DNA of 64,000 bases, taken from assembly GCA_905160935.1 (NCBI GenBank), contig CAJHZI010000641.1:1657001-1721000 (forward strand), in the 5' to 3' direction. Within the stretch, counting starts at the first letter, position 1, and each line of letters opens with the position of its first letter. The DNA comes from Enchytraeus crypticus (lineage: Eukaryota; Annelida; Clitellata; Enchytraeida; Enchytraeidae). The translations under genes and the position numbers were made by a program. Below are positions 12,110 to 22,924 of the stretch, piece by piece. The notes beneath the pieces are model-generated. The model had not been told where the DNA came from and made no database searches. It saw only the letters and a list, made by a program, of their open reading frames with translations.

Positions 12110-12540
12110 ACTCCATAGTATCTACTGATAGTATAGTATCTAATGACAGTATATTACTATTGATGACAATATACTATCTATTGACTGCACTGTATCTAAA
12201 TATTGCATAGTATCTAATGTCAGTAAAGTACCAAGTATCAGTACAGTATCTACAGGCAGTATAGTATCTCCTGATACTATAGTATCTACTGACAGTATAG
12301 TATCTAGTGAAAGTATAGTATCTAGTGAAAGTATAGCTTCTACTGACAGTAAAGTATCTACTGACAGTATAGCATATACTGACAATATAGTATATACTGA
12401 CAATATAGTATATACTGGCAATATAGTATCAGTATTTATGACAGTATAGTATCAATTGACTGCATAGTATCTATTGACAGCTTATGACAGTAAAGTATTT
12501 TTTGACTGCATAAGTGCATAGTATCTATTGACAGCTTATA
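12110..12540. repeat. 18-bp minisatellite (TAGTATCTACTGACAGTA)
   Basis: About 22 units with drift (CTACTGACAG, CTAGTGAAAG, ATACTGACAA). The 93-residue minus frame reading TILSVDTILSV is the repeat translated. Confidence 0.92.
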
Positions 12541-12768
12541 ACATTTAGCTGAGAAGACAGTGATGGCGTCACCTGCTACAACCTCCAATGATGTGCCAAA
12601 GGTCGAACGACAGACTCTTTCTATTAGAATCTTTGTACCGGAGCACTCCAGGAGCTGTTGCGACAAATCCTGCAGAGCAGTTGACAGTGGATTAGGGACA
12701 CGTACCCCCCCAAAAAAAAATCTATTACCGCAAAACGTATAGCACTTGCACTGATAGTTTTAAACTAA

Positions 12769-12945
12769 GACATGTACTTTGGACTGATTATCTGGATTTT
12801 AGAATTTGCACTGTTTTTGGACCTTCTTTTTGCTCGCCGGCTTGATTTTGTCTCAATAGTGCTCGAAGTTGTCATTGATGACTGTAGCACTCTAATTGTA
12901 GTTATTATTATTATTAATATTATTATTATTATTATGTACGGCGTT
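12769..12945 (+). mobile_element. V element with TTA-repeat tail
   Basis: It contains TTGGACTGATTATCTGGAT, TGCTCGAAGTTGTCATTG, GATGACTGTAGCACTCTAA and a TTATTA tail. Matching pieces occur at 37127, 49926, 50470, 55135 and 60157. It is an interspersed retroposon-like family of unknown class, with the palindrome GTCAT-TG-ATGAC near its 3' end. Confidence 0.55.
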
Positions 12946-12959
12946 GTGAATTACTTTTT

Positions 12960-13640
12960 AACAAATCTAAATGTTTTACTCAAAACTAACAGTTCACTCC
13001 TCCCCAGAATTTATTTCAGACTGAGCCACGGGGTTTCCATTCAGACCACCTGCCACAGCACTCAACGACTTTACAGCTTAGCATTGCGCAGCACCATCCC
13101 TGCTTCATGGAATTCATCAATATAACGCGATGCTTGCCAGCGAACAAGTGAATAGGCCAATTAGTTTTTATATTCCACATGGCAAATTTAAATGTAGAAA
13201 TTCATTCGTTGAAACGATATAAGTTCAATATGCCGAATTATACACAAAAGACGAATACTTCGAATGACTTTAGTGGATTTAGTGTAATGCAATACAATAA
13301 AATAAAATAAAATCACCACAGCGACTTTCAACTAAAGAGTTTGTCTCAGAGCTTGCGAATATCAAGGACGATAGATTAAAGAATCTAAAGTTTAAACCAG
13401 CACCAGTCCTTATCATGCTTCGACAATGATTGTATTATTTTCTTTTGTTCGTATAGGTACACACATGACATACCGCACGTGCTACATAATTTCCTTTTTT
13501 GGTTTCTGTTTTTTGTAGTTTTCGTTATTTCCTCTATTCCTCTCCACGGTTATTAGTAATCGTTGCCTTTTGTTGGAGCATCAATTGCAGCCGGCGCGGA
13601 TTTAAGAATAACCTGCCTACACCCTCGGGATTTCTTTTCA
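12960..13640. other. Intergenic stretch without recognised features
   Basis: No family-level motif on either strand; the AATACAATAAAATAAAATAA tract near 13290 is simple A/T-rich sequence. Confidence 0.45.
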
Positions 13641-13644
13641 AAGC

Positions 13645-13735
13645 TGTCAACACTCGGTCTTCCAACGTGGTCGCCCATAAAGTACTAACCGGTGCGATGG
13701 AGCTTAGCTTCGTTCAACTGACGCGCAGATTAAGC
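13645..13735 (-). pseudogene. 5S rRNA-like relic (5S-derived SINE head or pseudogene)
   Basis: On the minus strand the order GAAGCTAAGC, GGTTAGTACTT, TGGGCGACC, GTTGGAAGACCG and GTGTTGAC reproduces the 5S rRNA internal control region: A box, intermediate element and C box (in 5S: GAAGCTAAGC, GGTTAGTACTTGGATGGGAG, then ACCG and GTGCTG). The sequence outside this core does not fit a 5S gene, and it is a single copy. A SINE3-type 5S-derived retroposon or a retropseudogene is more likely than a working 5S gene. Confidence 0.65.
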
Positions 13736-14167
13736 GAGTGCGCTAAATCCCTCCCCCATTATCAATGTGAATGCACCACGATTCAGAGTTAGCGGTTAAT
13801 TTGTTAATTTATTAGAGACTGAGCGCAAGTAGGAGTGCATGTCCTCTAGAGTATAGATTATACCATTTCGCTGAACATTAACAACAGGAAGCAGAGCATC
13901 AACAACCAGTGAAGATGTTCTTGAGACAGCGGGCGCAACTAGACGGCTAATAAATGACACAACAAATAGAAAGAAGGGCAGGATGGAACAAGCAAGGGAG
14001 GATAGGCTAGGCTGCCAAAAAATATAATATATATGGGCGTTTGTAGACTAAAAAATTAAAGGAAGAACGATATAGTGTTATGTTAGCTGATTTTATAACA
14101 ACTTTATGCAAAAAGATAAAATGAAAGCAGATGACCAAATTAATATGAAGGAGTTACTTGGACCTGA

Positions 14168-14173
14168 CATGGT

Positions 14174-14221
<48 letters not shown>

Positions 14222-14261
14222 GAGACAGAGGAGAAAGAGAGAGAAAGATAGCAGAAAGAGA

Positions 14262-14304
<43 letters not shown>
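14168..14304. repeat. Compound (GA)n-(TA)n microsatellite
   Basis: GA-rich run, then about 40 bp of pure TA, immediately left of the nested mariner-like element. Confidence 0.93.
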
Positions 14305-14308
<4 letters not shown>

Positions 14309-14358
14309 CAGGCTGCGCATTAAAAAGATATCCCCCTAGCACAATTACCATAGCTTAA

Positions 14359-14433
14359 CCAATTATTGATATTTCGCTTTGGAATTTTAAGGTTCTCTTG
14401 TGGAGGAATTTTGTCACAAGCTGACCAAATTTT
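14359..14433. repeat. Left copy of a 75-bp target-site duplication
   Basis: Runs from CCAATTATTGATATTTCGC to CTGACCAAATTTT and is repeated at 15178-15252 with two mismatches. It covers the left flank and TIR start of the mariner-like element. Confidence 0.85.
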
Positions 14434-15177
14434 TATTATTATTATTATTTTTATTTATTTATCTTTATCATACGAATGTCACAAACATACACTTTACAAT
14501 TATACACAAACAGCACCAGCGCATCAACGGAGATAAAGGCCTCAAGTGGCACTTACATATTCCGAATTTAAAAGCAGAAGGAAGTATTCATATTAAAAAT
14601 ACACAAAGGTACATTTAGCAAGTTCAAATATTAAAATGATTAGGATATTGCACAATTGAACATCATAAACGTGAAAATACAGCCACTTAATTTAAGTTAA
14701 ACAGATTACTTTACACACAGTTGTCATAAATGACAATTTTAAAATTAGTAAAAATAATAGATTACTTAGAATATAAAAATAATATAAAGGAAATCTTTAC
14801 TGATAACGCTTTTAATATAATTCCTTAACTTTTCAAATATTTGCTAAGGTCGATACCGTCCAAACTCTCTTTTAAAGAGTTTAGGTTAGATGCGTTTACA
14901 TTACTTAGGGGTAGTGAATTCCAACAATCAATGCATTGGTTTTTGAAATAGTACCTTTCAGCATTAAAATGAAATTTATTCAGATATAAACTTAAACCAT
15001 TATTTCTGGTGACGCCTTTTTTGAAAACAAAAAACTCTTCTAAAGGTAGGTCGACCAATCCAGATTTGATTTTATAGTACATGCATAAGTCAGATTTAAG
15101 TCTTCGCTGTTCCAGCGATTCAGTAGCCAACAATTTTAATCTCTCCTTATACAGCATTCTCTCCTTATTCCTACTCT
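14434..15177 (-). mobile_element. CR1/L2-like LINE 3' fragment
   Basis: The minus-strand frame (15177-14825) reads ERMLYKERLKLLATESLEQ, CMYYKIKSGLVD and NSLPLSNVNASNLNSLKE, the C-terminal tail of CR1/L2-type non-LTR retrotransposons. A 390-nt 3' UTR follows, ending in AATAAATAAAAATAATAATA. It is 5'-truncated and flanked by 75-bp direct repeats. The frame appears uninterrupted, so the insertion is fairly young. Confidence 0.82.
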
Positions 15178-15252
15178 CCAATTATTGATATTTCGCCTTG
15201 GAATTTTAAGGTTCTCTTGTGGAAGAATTTTGTCACAAGCTGACCAAATTTT
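15178..15252. repeat. Right copy of the 75-bp target-site duplication
   Basis: Counterpart of 14359-14433; from here the mariner-like element continues without a break into its left TIR. Confidence 0.85.
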
Positions 15253-15412
15253 GTAAAAATATTTTTAAAGGAACCGGAGTTATCCATGTTTTGCGAAAAA
15301 ATTGATTTTTTTTAACACGCAACCTAAAACGTCAGTTAGAATCAATTCCTTTTTGATAATGTGCTGGCCCTGAAAAGGGCTGTTAGATGATGACGCCTCT
15401 GATACTGTGCTA

Positions 15413-16023
15413 CAGTGTGTGCTCGAAATGAACGCCCTGGGCTTTAATGCCGGCCAGAAGTCTTTTCTTACAGATAAAATTGAGCTGTTAATGGACTGTT
15501 GTGGTAGGTCTTTCCAGATCTCTTGAAGAGATCTGAACTGCCTTTAATTGCACTGTGTTTCTGGGTTTGGGCTTGAAAGCCCGATACTTTTCCAACATGG
15601 TTCTCTAGACAAAAAAATCAAGTGGATTAAAATCTGGAAAATTAGGACGCCAATCATCCATTTTTATGAAATCTAAGCTATATTGCTATATTGATAGGAA
15701 TAATAGAAGGAAAAAGAAGCAAGGGTCGACTACGAATGACGTTTATTAAGAGTCTTAGCAAATGGATGCAGTTAACTGCAACAGAGATGATCAGAGCAAC
15801 AATGAACAGAGACATATGGAAGAATATGACCATGACCGCCCAGGCTTGGAACAGGCACGGCACATAGAGAAGAAGAAGCTATATTGTACAGGAAAGCATT
15901 GCGCAAGACGTGAAGTGTGAGCCGGCGCGCCGTCCTGTTGAAAAATAAAATGTTGGGGCGCCGTCCTGTTATTTGGCTTTAACTTGTTGCAGTCTTCAAT
16001 CAGTTTCGGCAGCATATTGTTAG
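15413..16023 (-). pseudogene. Mariner-family transposase, C-terminal relic
   Basis: On the minus strand, reading from about 16057, the frame gives NMLPKLIEDCNKL and HFIFQQDGAPAHTSR (second catalytic aspartate region of Tc1/mariner). After the LINE-B insertion, a separate piece gives MDDWRPNFPDFNPLDFF and MLEKYRAFKPKPR (third aspartate region). The N-terminal DNA-binding half is absent: the TIR runs almost directly into the catalytic core, and stops are present. It cannot encode a working enzyme. Confidence 0.8.
15686..15875 (+). mobile_element. LINE-B 3' tail with 11-bp target-site duplication
   Basis: Encodes RIIEGKR, FIKSLSKWMQLTATEMIRAT and WNRHGT, then ends in AGAGAAGAAGAAG. AAGCTATATTG flanks both sides (15675-15685 and 15876-15886). 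The same family is seen at 60300-60702. It sits inside the mariner-like transposase relic. Confidence 0.8.
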
Positions 16024-16255
16024 TGCAATACAATATCAGTATCAGAGGCGTCATCATCTAACGGCCCTTTTCAGGGCCAGCAAATTTTCAAAAAGGAATG
16101 GATTCTAACTGACGTGTTACGTTGCGTGTTAAACGAAAAAAAATCAATTTTTTCGCAAAACTTGGATAACTCCGGTTCCTTTAAAAATATTTTTACAAAA
16201 TTTGGTCAGCTTGTGGCAAAATTCCTCCACAAGAGAACCTGAAAATTTCAAGATG

Positions 16256-16257
<2 letters not shown>

Positions 16258-16320
<63 letters not shown>

Positions 16321-16370
16321 GTATATATATATAGAGAGAGAAAGAGAGAGAGAGAGAGACTGAGAGAGAA
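16258..16370. repeat. (TA)n-(GA)n microsatellite
   Basis: Long TA run starting exactly at the mariner-like right end, followed by GA repeats. Confidence 0.93.
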
Positions 16371-16411
16371 GAGATCGGTTATATTATCACCATCGCCTAT
16401 GTCTGTGAATA

Positions 16412-16546
16412 AAAAAGCTGTAAGGCCAATCTTAACGCCAGTTTCATCTATTTAAAGCGATTCCAGTCCCAGGCAAGCCCAGGATTTGAACCAACACATA
16501 CTGATCCGCCGTTGGAAGTCTTACCGACACCGCCACTGGCTCCAAC
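16412..16546 (-). mobile_element. SINE1 copy
   Basis: The minus strand begins GGTTGGAGCCAGTGGCGGTG, has B-box-like GGTTCAAATCCTGGGCTTG and ends near CTGGCGTTAAGATTGG. Confidence 0.72.
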
Positions 16547-16549
16547 CGG

Positions 16550-17070
16550 TTTATGAAATTTACGCTCGTGGAAGTAATTTTTAGATTCTTTACTCAGTTC
16601 TTTCTTAGTCGCCTCTTCTAATATATACATGTTACGTATGATCTATGTCATAGTAACTCGGACACATCACGGGAATTTATCAATAGCACTAACTTTAGAA
16701 AAATGTATATTTGTCAATCTACTAAAATCATAAGGCATTTAATCATTTTAAAAAATTGCGAATTAACATTTCGTCACGCTTGCATAGGCCTATCGCAAAT
16801 AGTCTGAATGAACCGTTCAAAGGTTTCAAAAGAATTACTGTGTCAACTAGAGCTATAGCAACTTGAGAAATACCGATTTTATGCTTAAATATCATCCTGT
16901 TCATAAAATATTAGATTATTTTCTGAGATAATTGGCAAATATCAAACGCTATAGTGAGCGAGATTAAGTTACATGGTGTTTAAAACGAAAGTATATCTTT
17001 AGTATAATTAGAGATTATGTCCACATTTTCATGACTACCAAATTAAGCAATTGAACCGTAGTCGGGATTG
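16550..17070. other. Intergenic stretch without recognised features
   Basis: AT-rich, with no repeat family or coding motif seen. Confidence 0.45.
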
Positions 17071-17072
17071 GT

Positions 17073-17400
17073 CTCTCTTCAGTGCACTGCCAAGTGGCAG
17101 GTTCAAGGTATATATTCATACTCAAAGTCTGTTTTCTCGCTCCATAAGAGCACTCCTTAGATCATCAAGTTAATCCCTTCACAATGTCTATGCCTTATCC
17201 ATACCTAATGTAGCCTATAGCTTGGGAAAAGTATGGCTTCTGAGGTGGTTTCCCTTTGCCTTCCTCAGTTAGGTGGATTAATTACCATTTAATCCTGGGG
17301 GAAAATAATTCATGGTGAGGTGGGTCCCCTCTTACCATCCTCAGCTCCTGCCTTTAGTCGCCTCTTACGTACACGCGGCAAATTGTTTGCGGTTGCCCTA
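17073..17400 (-). mobile_element. S element, longest minus-strand copy
   Basis: On the plus strand it reads AGTGCACTGCCAAGTGGCAG first (its 3' hairpin end), then the CTCCATAAGAGCACTCC region, GTGGTTTCCCTTTGCCTTCC, CCATTTAATCCTGGGGGAAA, GGTGAGGTGGGTCCCC and CAGCTCCTGCCTTTAGTCGC. It is the best-preserved body of the S family here. Confidence 0.65.
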
Positions 17401-17479
17401 TTCTGCAGTGGTCTCAACCACACCCGAGCACAACTCGGTATTGGTAAAGTACATCATATATGTACACTTGCGAATTAAT

Positions 17480-17886
17480 GAAACTGAAGAGGACACCAAA
17501 GAAAGAAGATAGCAGGAAACCAGGGGCATTGGAAATGTGGTTATGGAGATGGATGGAAGAGAATAGTTGGAAAGAAAAAAATTACAAATAAAGAAGTTCT
17601 TGAAAGAGTCGGTACAGAGAGACAGTTAATAAATGTGATAAAAATAGAATGTAGAACTGGATAGAACATGTTATATGGGCGGATGGTTTGCTAAAGGATG
17701 TATGAAGAATGGAATGGAAGGAAGAATGCAAGGGAAACGAGTTAGAGGAAGATCGAGACATAGGATGCTAGATGACCTTATAACAAATTCATATATAGAG
17801 AGATGAAACGGAAGGCTGATGATTGAATTCGTTGGAAGAGTTATATGCCATGGGCCTGCCGCTAGGCAGTGAACTAGAAGAAGGAG
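17480..17886 (+). mobile_element. LINE-T 3' tail
   Basis: Reads in changing frames ITNKEVLERVGTERQLINV, ADGLLKDV, then KRKADD, and ends ATGGGCCTGCCGCTAGGCAG with GTGAACTAGAAG. It is an RT C-terminal tail with several breaks, next to an oppositely oriented S element. Confidence 0.72.
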
Positions 17887-18070
17887 TACACTTGTCCCAG
17901 TGATTTGCGAAATAAGGTTCTCCTGAACCAATGTCGTCGTTTTATATAGATTTTATATGAAGTTATTAAAAGATTACCGTCATCAGACACAGAGAGTCAA
18001 TAATAGGTAAAAGATATGTTTCTGAAATGAATAAATGGATTAATTAATTAACTAACTAATTATTTGTTTA

Positions 18071-18819
18071 CAGGGGCAGATCAAGGAATTTTTTAAGGGG
18101 GGGGCCGAAATTTTTTTTTGAGAGTGAACACATTTTTTGCTTACGCTCCGCATTCTTCGGGATATGTGACGCAACGTTACCAAAAATAATGCTGTGGGGG
18201 GGGGGGGGGGGGGGGAAAAAAAAATTTCACTACTGCGCACGGCTCATAGAGTGAGTGTATCCCCGTATCTTACCCCCCCCCCCCCCACTCATATCCGTAC
18301 TAAAGTGAGAAGAAAACCTGCAATGCCTAAAATCCTACATTTGCTTTGGAAAAAAGTCAGTTAATTTTTTCATCTCTGAAGAAACTCAGCTGATCTGAAC
18401 GAATTGCAAAAGTGACATAATTTCGGCAATAGAAGAGGGGGGCTTAAGCCCCTTCCAACCAAGGCTGTTTGCACCGTTCCAGGACAGAATTCACATTTTT
18501 TACTTATACACTTTTAAAATTTCGTCTTATACAGTAGTTAAAGTCAAAATTGAGAGCTAGTGAAACGAACAACATTTTTCGGGCCCTTCATTATACAGGA
18601 CTCCTAGTATACCAAATATGGGCCCCTAATCCCATATTTGAGTCTGTGGAACTGAGTTCCCTCTCGTACCCCCACCCCCCACCCCCTAACCACTGCCCTT
18701 ACAAACATTGACACATATTAATTGCCATAGAACAATGAAAATATAGTTTAAAATTTTTATCGTCGAGCATAATGGGGGGGGGGCCCGGGCCCCCTGGGCC
18801 CCCCCTGGATCCGCCACTG
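18071..18819. mobile_element. hAT-type non-autonomous DNA transposon with 8-bp TSD
   Basis: The ends CAGGGGCAGATC and GATCCGCCACTG are inverted repeats, flanked by the 8-bp duplication TTTGTTTA (18063-18070 and 18820-18827). CAGTGGCGGATC-type ends and an 8-bp TSD are typical of hAT MITEs. The 749-bp interior has no transposase but carries several G and C homopolymer tracts (near 18195, 18275, 18675 and 18775). Confidence 0.85.
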
Positions 18820-18827
18820 TTTGTTTA

Positions 18828-19727
18828 CTTAATTATATTAAAGACTGAATATGAATAAATGAATTAATTCATTAACTGACTATTTATTTATTTATGTCAT
18901 TTTATTAATGATTGAATATGAATAAATGAATTAATTAACGGACCAATTATTTATTTATTTAGTTTTATTAATGATTTAATACTTATGAATGAGTGAATCA
19001 ATATATTTTAATTACTGAATTTTATTAATGATTCATTTAATGCATGAAGGTGTATAACGAATAGCAGTTAATATACGCAGTACAGGAAGGTGGCATGTAC
19101 AACTTATATGTACAGCGGTTGGAAAATAATAGATTTAAATACTGTCACATTTTGACAGGCATATAATTCTAAATCTATTCTTTCGACATTCCATTAAATA
19201 TAATTGTTGAATAACCTAATTTTTCATGAAATGTTTCACCGGTCTATAATTGAAGGCCTTGTGTCTAATTCCAACATTATGAATGCTAGCCTAAAACAAA
19301 ATAAACTTCAAAACTGCGTTGAAGGTATAGCCATATATTAACGCACGACGACGACACTGCAGCTTGAAGCTCTTAACTTACCGTTTTATCAAACACAGAT
19401 AGATCATTAAACTTTCTTCGTACATTACAGTATATTCCACTACCTATAGTATTAAGATATACATTCCACCACTTCTAAATCCAGACTGGCCTGTATTAAT
19501 CACGCAAATAGCAAGTGCAACGTAAATGAATTGTTCTATTTATGTTCACTGCACGTATTATGCGCTCACATTTAATGCCGAGGCTGAGCGGTGGGGGGGG
19601 GGGCAATATCACAGCTGCTGCCTCGCAGCTGCTGCAGCAGCTACACGCTACAGCAATCCATTGCATTATCGACCAGTCTCGAGAACACCGCGGTTCTTAA
19701 ATATCTGGAGTGATATCTGCCGATAAT
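18828..19727. other. Intergenic AT-rich stretch
   Basis: Several loose TGAATTAATTAATG/TTTATTTATTTA repeats at 18840-19050. A GCAGCTGCTGC cluster near 19620-19650 is simple. No gene signal was seen. Confidence 0.5.
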
Positions 19728-19912
19728 GTAAAGCTAAAAAATTTAATGTATTAACGTCAGTTTACTCACTCGAAAGCGATGTTAGTGACGGGAGAGCCCA
19801 GGATTTGAACCCCGCCCATACTGATCTGCAGTCGAATATTATACCGACATCTGGATCCATCACATCATACATACTTCCGACATCATATCATACTAGCTGG
19901 AGCCAGTGGCGA
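19728..19912 (-). mobile_element. SINE1 copy with internal extra sequence
   Basis: The minus strand begins CATCGCCACTGGCTCCAGCT in complement at the right end, has GGGTTCAAATCCTGGGC and ends CTGACGTTAATACATTAAA. About 50 bp containing CATCATACATACTTCCGACA separate the tRNA-like head from the body. Confidence 0.68.
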
Positions 19913-19914
19913 TG

Positions 19915-21590
19915 AAAAATTCTAATGTTCAACAGTAGCTTCTTCATGTGCACAACTTTGTGGTATTATCGTTCTGATTCTCTCCATCTATTTATTGGTA
20001 TGTTCTGAGTCTCTTCCCCGTTTATGGGCAGGAAAATGGAAATGGGAGCCCAACTCATAATCTTCCAGGAAATTCCAAATTGTTTCTGAAGCAGCTGATC
20101 GTAGCAGGCAGTAGGATTAGTTAGAAGAAGTACTGCAGTAGGAAATAGTGTATATTAATCATTCAGCAGCGAATGATTTTATCATTCAATCAAAATTTAA
20201 GTAAGAATTAATTTTGATTGATTAGTGAGTACGAGGAATGACAGCTGGACTTTATTTATACTAACATCCCTTAAAACTGCACAATTAATAGTAAATTTCC
20301 CAATTTATATGTTCATATTGATTATAAATAATTTATGTCCCAGAATATATGGAAAAAATTTAGTGTATGATAGTGAAGTGTATTAGCTATTATTTCACTG
20401 TTATATTTATTTAGTATATTTTTATACAATATACCGCTAATGTTTATGAAGTAAACTACTTATTTGTCTTTTACCATTGGTTTCACAATTTAAATGTGAA
20501 ATTCTCCAACTAACCAAGTTTTGTTGAGTACCGAGATCGACCAATTTACTAATGTTCTGGAACAATTGTATGATAAAGTGGGACAAATGAAACAGACTCT
20601 GTGTCCTTGACTAGGAGTATGACGTTATTTCGAAAGTGTTTAAATGAAAATATATTAGAAATCAGTGATAATTTTAATTAATTAAGCAGTTTATGAAGCA
20701 GTTACACTATTCTATATCTTGCATTGTGAATATATTCACACAGTGAGATAGAAAACACAAAGGCAAGACACTCGAATAACTATTTGAAGTACAAGGAGGC
20801 AAGAATGAAATGGAACTGTTGCAGAAACGTTCCATCTAGTTAAAACAACATCCGTGCTCTGGAGCAGGCTGAAGCTTAGTGACAAGCCTAACTGCCGCAA
20901 GCTACTGCGCTAGCATCGTAGCTGCTAACTTTAGACTTGAAAAGTTAGTTTAAAATTCCATTTAATACTTGCTGAAAATAAACTTCATAAATACTAGATA
21001 CCAAATTAAATAATTGTGACATGATTGATTTTACGTAGAGAATTTTAAAGTAAACTGTTTCCTTATTCAGTTTCCGATAATTATGTTAAGCTTTTATAAC
21101 TCAGGCTAGTGTATACTTTTGTGATATTGAGGCAGCTGTATCCAGCTTATTTGCCACAAAAAACAAGCTGCAAGATTAACAGCTTCGGCAAAATCTAGCG
21201 ACCTCTAGGCAGCTTTCATTAATGAAATGATATAATGAATAGATCCAATTATAATCAATCAATACCGTACAAGCATATTTAGAAGCGCGTTCTATTGCCG
21301 CATTCCACGGTAACGCTGATTGAAAATTCCTAAACGTCACATTCCTCATAACCGGCGTTTGACAGACTCTTTAAGTCTCAAACTTGAGTTGGCAGTTGGT
21401 CTACAACACAAACATCTGATAAGCACTCACGGCCAGTGATATTTTAACTTCATCTACGTTATTCGCTTTTTAAAAATGAATCCCGTTAACGGCAGGTTCC
21501 CAATTCTATGTTTCTTAAATAAAATTTCAGAATAGCTGAGCATGAAACGACCTACTGGGGTAATGCTCATGCGACGCCTTGATACACTCT
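19915..21590. other. Intergenic stretch without recognised features
   Basis: About 1.7 kb of AT-rich sequence in which I could not identify a coding region, RNA gene or shared repeat. Confidence 0.45.
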
Positions 21591-21595
21591 GCGAC

Positions 21596-21851
21596 CATAG
21601 TCTCTATCTCTCTCTCTCACTCTCTCTCTCTCTCTCGCTCTCTGTCTAAATATCTATCTTTCTTTCTCTTTTTCTTTATATTTGTCTTTCTCTCTCTGCC
21701 TCTGCCTCTGTTTCTCTCTCTCCTCTCTCTCTCTCACCTTCTCTCTCTCACACACCTTCTCTCTCCCTCTCTGTCTCTCTTTCTCTTTCTTTTTTCTTTA
21801 TTTTCGTCTTTCTCTCTCTCTCTCTCTCTTTCTCTTTCTCTCTCTCTCTCA

Positions 21852-21913
<62 letters not shown>

Positions 21914-21945
21914 CTCTATCTCTCTCTTTCTCTCTCCCTGTGATG
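21596..21945. repeat. TC-rich microsatellite
   Basis: About 350 bp of TC repeat with TTTC, TGCC and CACC variation. The SLSLSL frames are artefacts. On the minus strand it is the GA tail of the adjoining S element. Confidence 0.95.
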
Positions 21946-21949
21946 CTCT

Positions 21950-22125
21950 CTATATATTTAGCGTTCGGCCAAGTGGCAGAACTCAGCTCTCGTTCCCTTT
22001 AAGGAACGTGAAACCAGACCTTTCATGCTTGTTAAAGAGCACGCCATGGACCCGCAAGTTAATCCATCTTAAAAAGGCTAAATCTTATACCAAATGTAGC
22101 CCATAGCTTGAAAAATGCCTTATAG
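21950..22125 (-). mobile_element. S element, 5'-truncated
   Basis: GCCAAGTGGCAGAACTC (degenerate hairpin end), AAAGAGCACGCCATGGACC, CCAAATGTAGCCCATAGCTT and GCTTGAAAAATGCC match the S copy at 17073-17240. Confidence 0.62.
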
Positions 22126-22129
22126 GCAT

Positions 22130-22620
22130 TTTATGAAAGATAAGGGTCTTAGACATGCTTGGTTGCGTAATAATAATTATTGCATAGTAGATTAACGGAA
22201 ATTCTGCGCTTACACCATCAACGCCATTGCGTTCAATTACGATCAATCTTTTACGGAAATGACGTCAATGTAAACCAGTAAGTGAATTTATAGAAAATAA
22301 ATCACAGAGACTGCTGCTGATATCAAATAACTCTAGCATTTGATTGTAAAGAATTATTGAAGACACTTTCGACAGCAGAATTGCATCAAAAACAATAATA
22401 AAATAGTATCACAGTAGCAGTGGAGTTTTCAATGAAGCAGGTGTATACTACAGTTCATCACGACTGCTGGTTACTGCCATAGATCAATAGCTGTCACTAA
22501 TTTTAGGAGTCAATATACTGTAGGGCATTATTAGTTTAAATACAGAGTAATAGCTTATCAACTTAGAACCCACAGCAATAATTCATCTTGACTGTAAATA
22601 GGATTGTCGGATCAGAATCT
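22130..22620. other. Intergenic stretch without recognised features
   Basis: No motif, repeat family or plausible exon was recognised. Confidence 0.45.
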
Positions 22621-22624
22621 TTTC

Positions 22625-22755
22625 GTATCTCATGTGATAAGACGGCATGACCTTACTTACACATGTGATAAGACGGCATGACATCACTTACAAATGTGAT
22701 AAGACGACATGTCATTACTTACACATATGATAAGACGATATGTCATCACTTACAG
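22625..22755. repeat. About 31-bp tandem repeat, four units
   Basis: Units contain ATGTGATAAGACGGCATGA followed by CATCACTTACA, with small changes between units. Confidence 0.88.
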
Positions 22756-22924
22756 ATGTGGTCACCCACTAACCCAGCTTTATTGATGGCGGTATACAAA
22801 GCATCGCACTGATATATTCTAAGCTGTGTCACTGGAACTCCAACTGTGTAGCTGCTTCGAGCAGCAATGTCTGGCAGCTGTTCTGCTGCTTAGCTGTGAA
22901 TACAGTTCAGCTACTCGCTCGAGG

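Larger units (their letters stand above)
14359..16257 (-). mobile_element. Mariner-like DNA transposon with long terminal inverted repeats, internally deleted and nested
   Basis: Arms at about 15182-15412 (with a displaced start at 14359-14433) and 16024-16257 are inverted copies over about 230 bp. Shared pieces include AGGTTCTCTTGTGG, CACAAGCTGACCAAATTTTG, GGAACCGGAGTTATCCA and GATGATGACGCCTCTGATAC. Between them the minus strand carries the C-terminal half of a DDE transposase. The right arm abuts a TA microsatellite, as expected for TA-targeting Tc1/mariner elements. Two younger insertions, a LINE tail at 14434-15177 and a LINE-B tail at 15686-15875, interrupt it. Confidence 0.82.
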
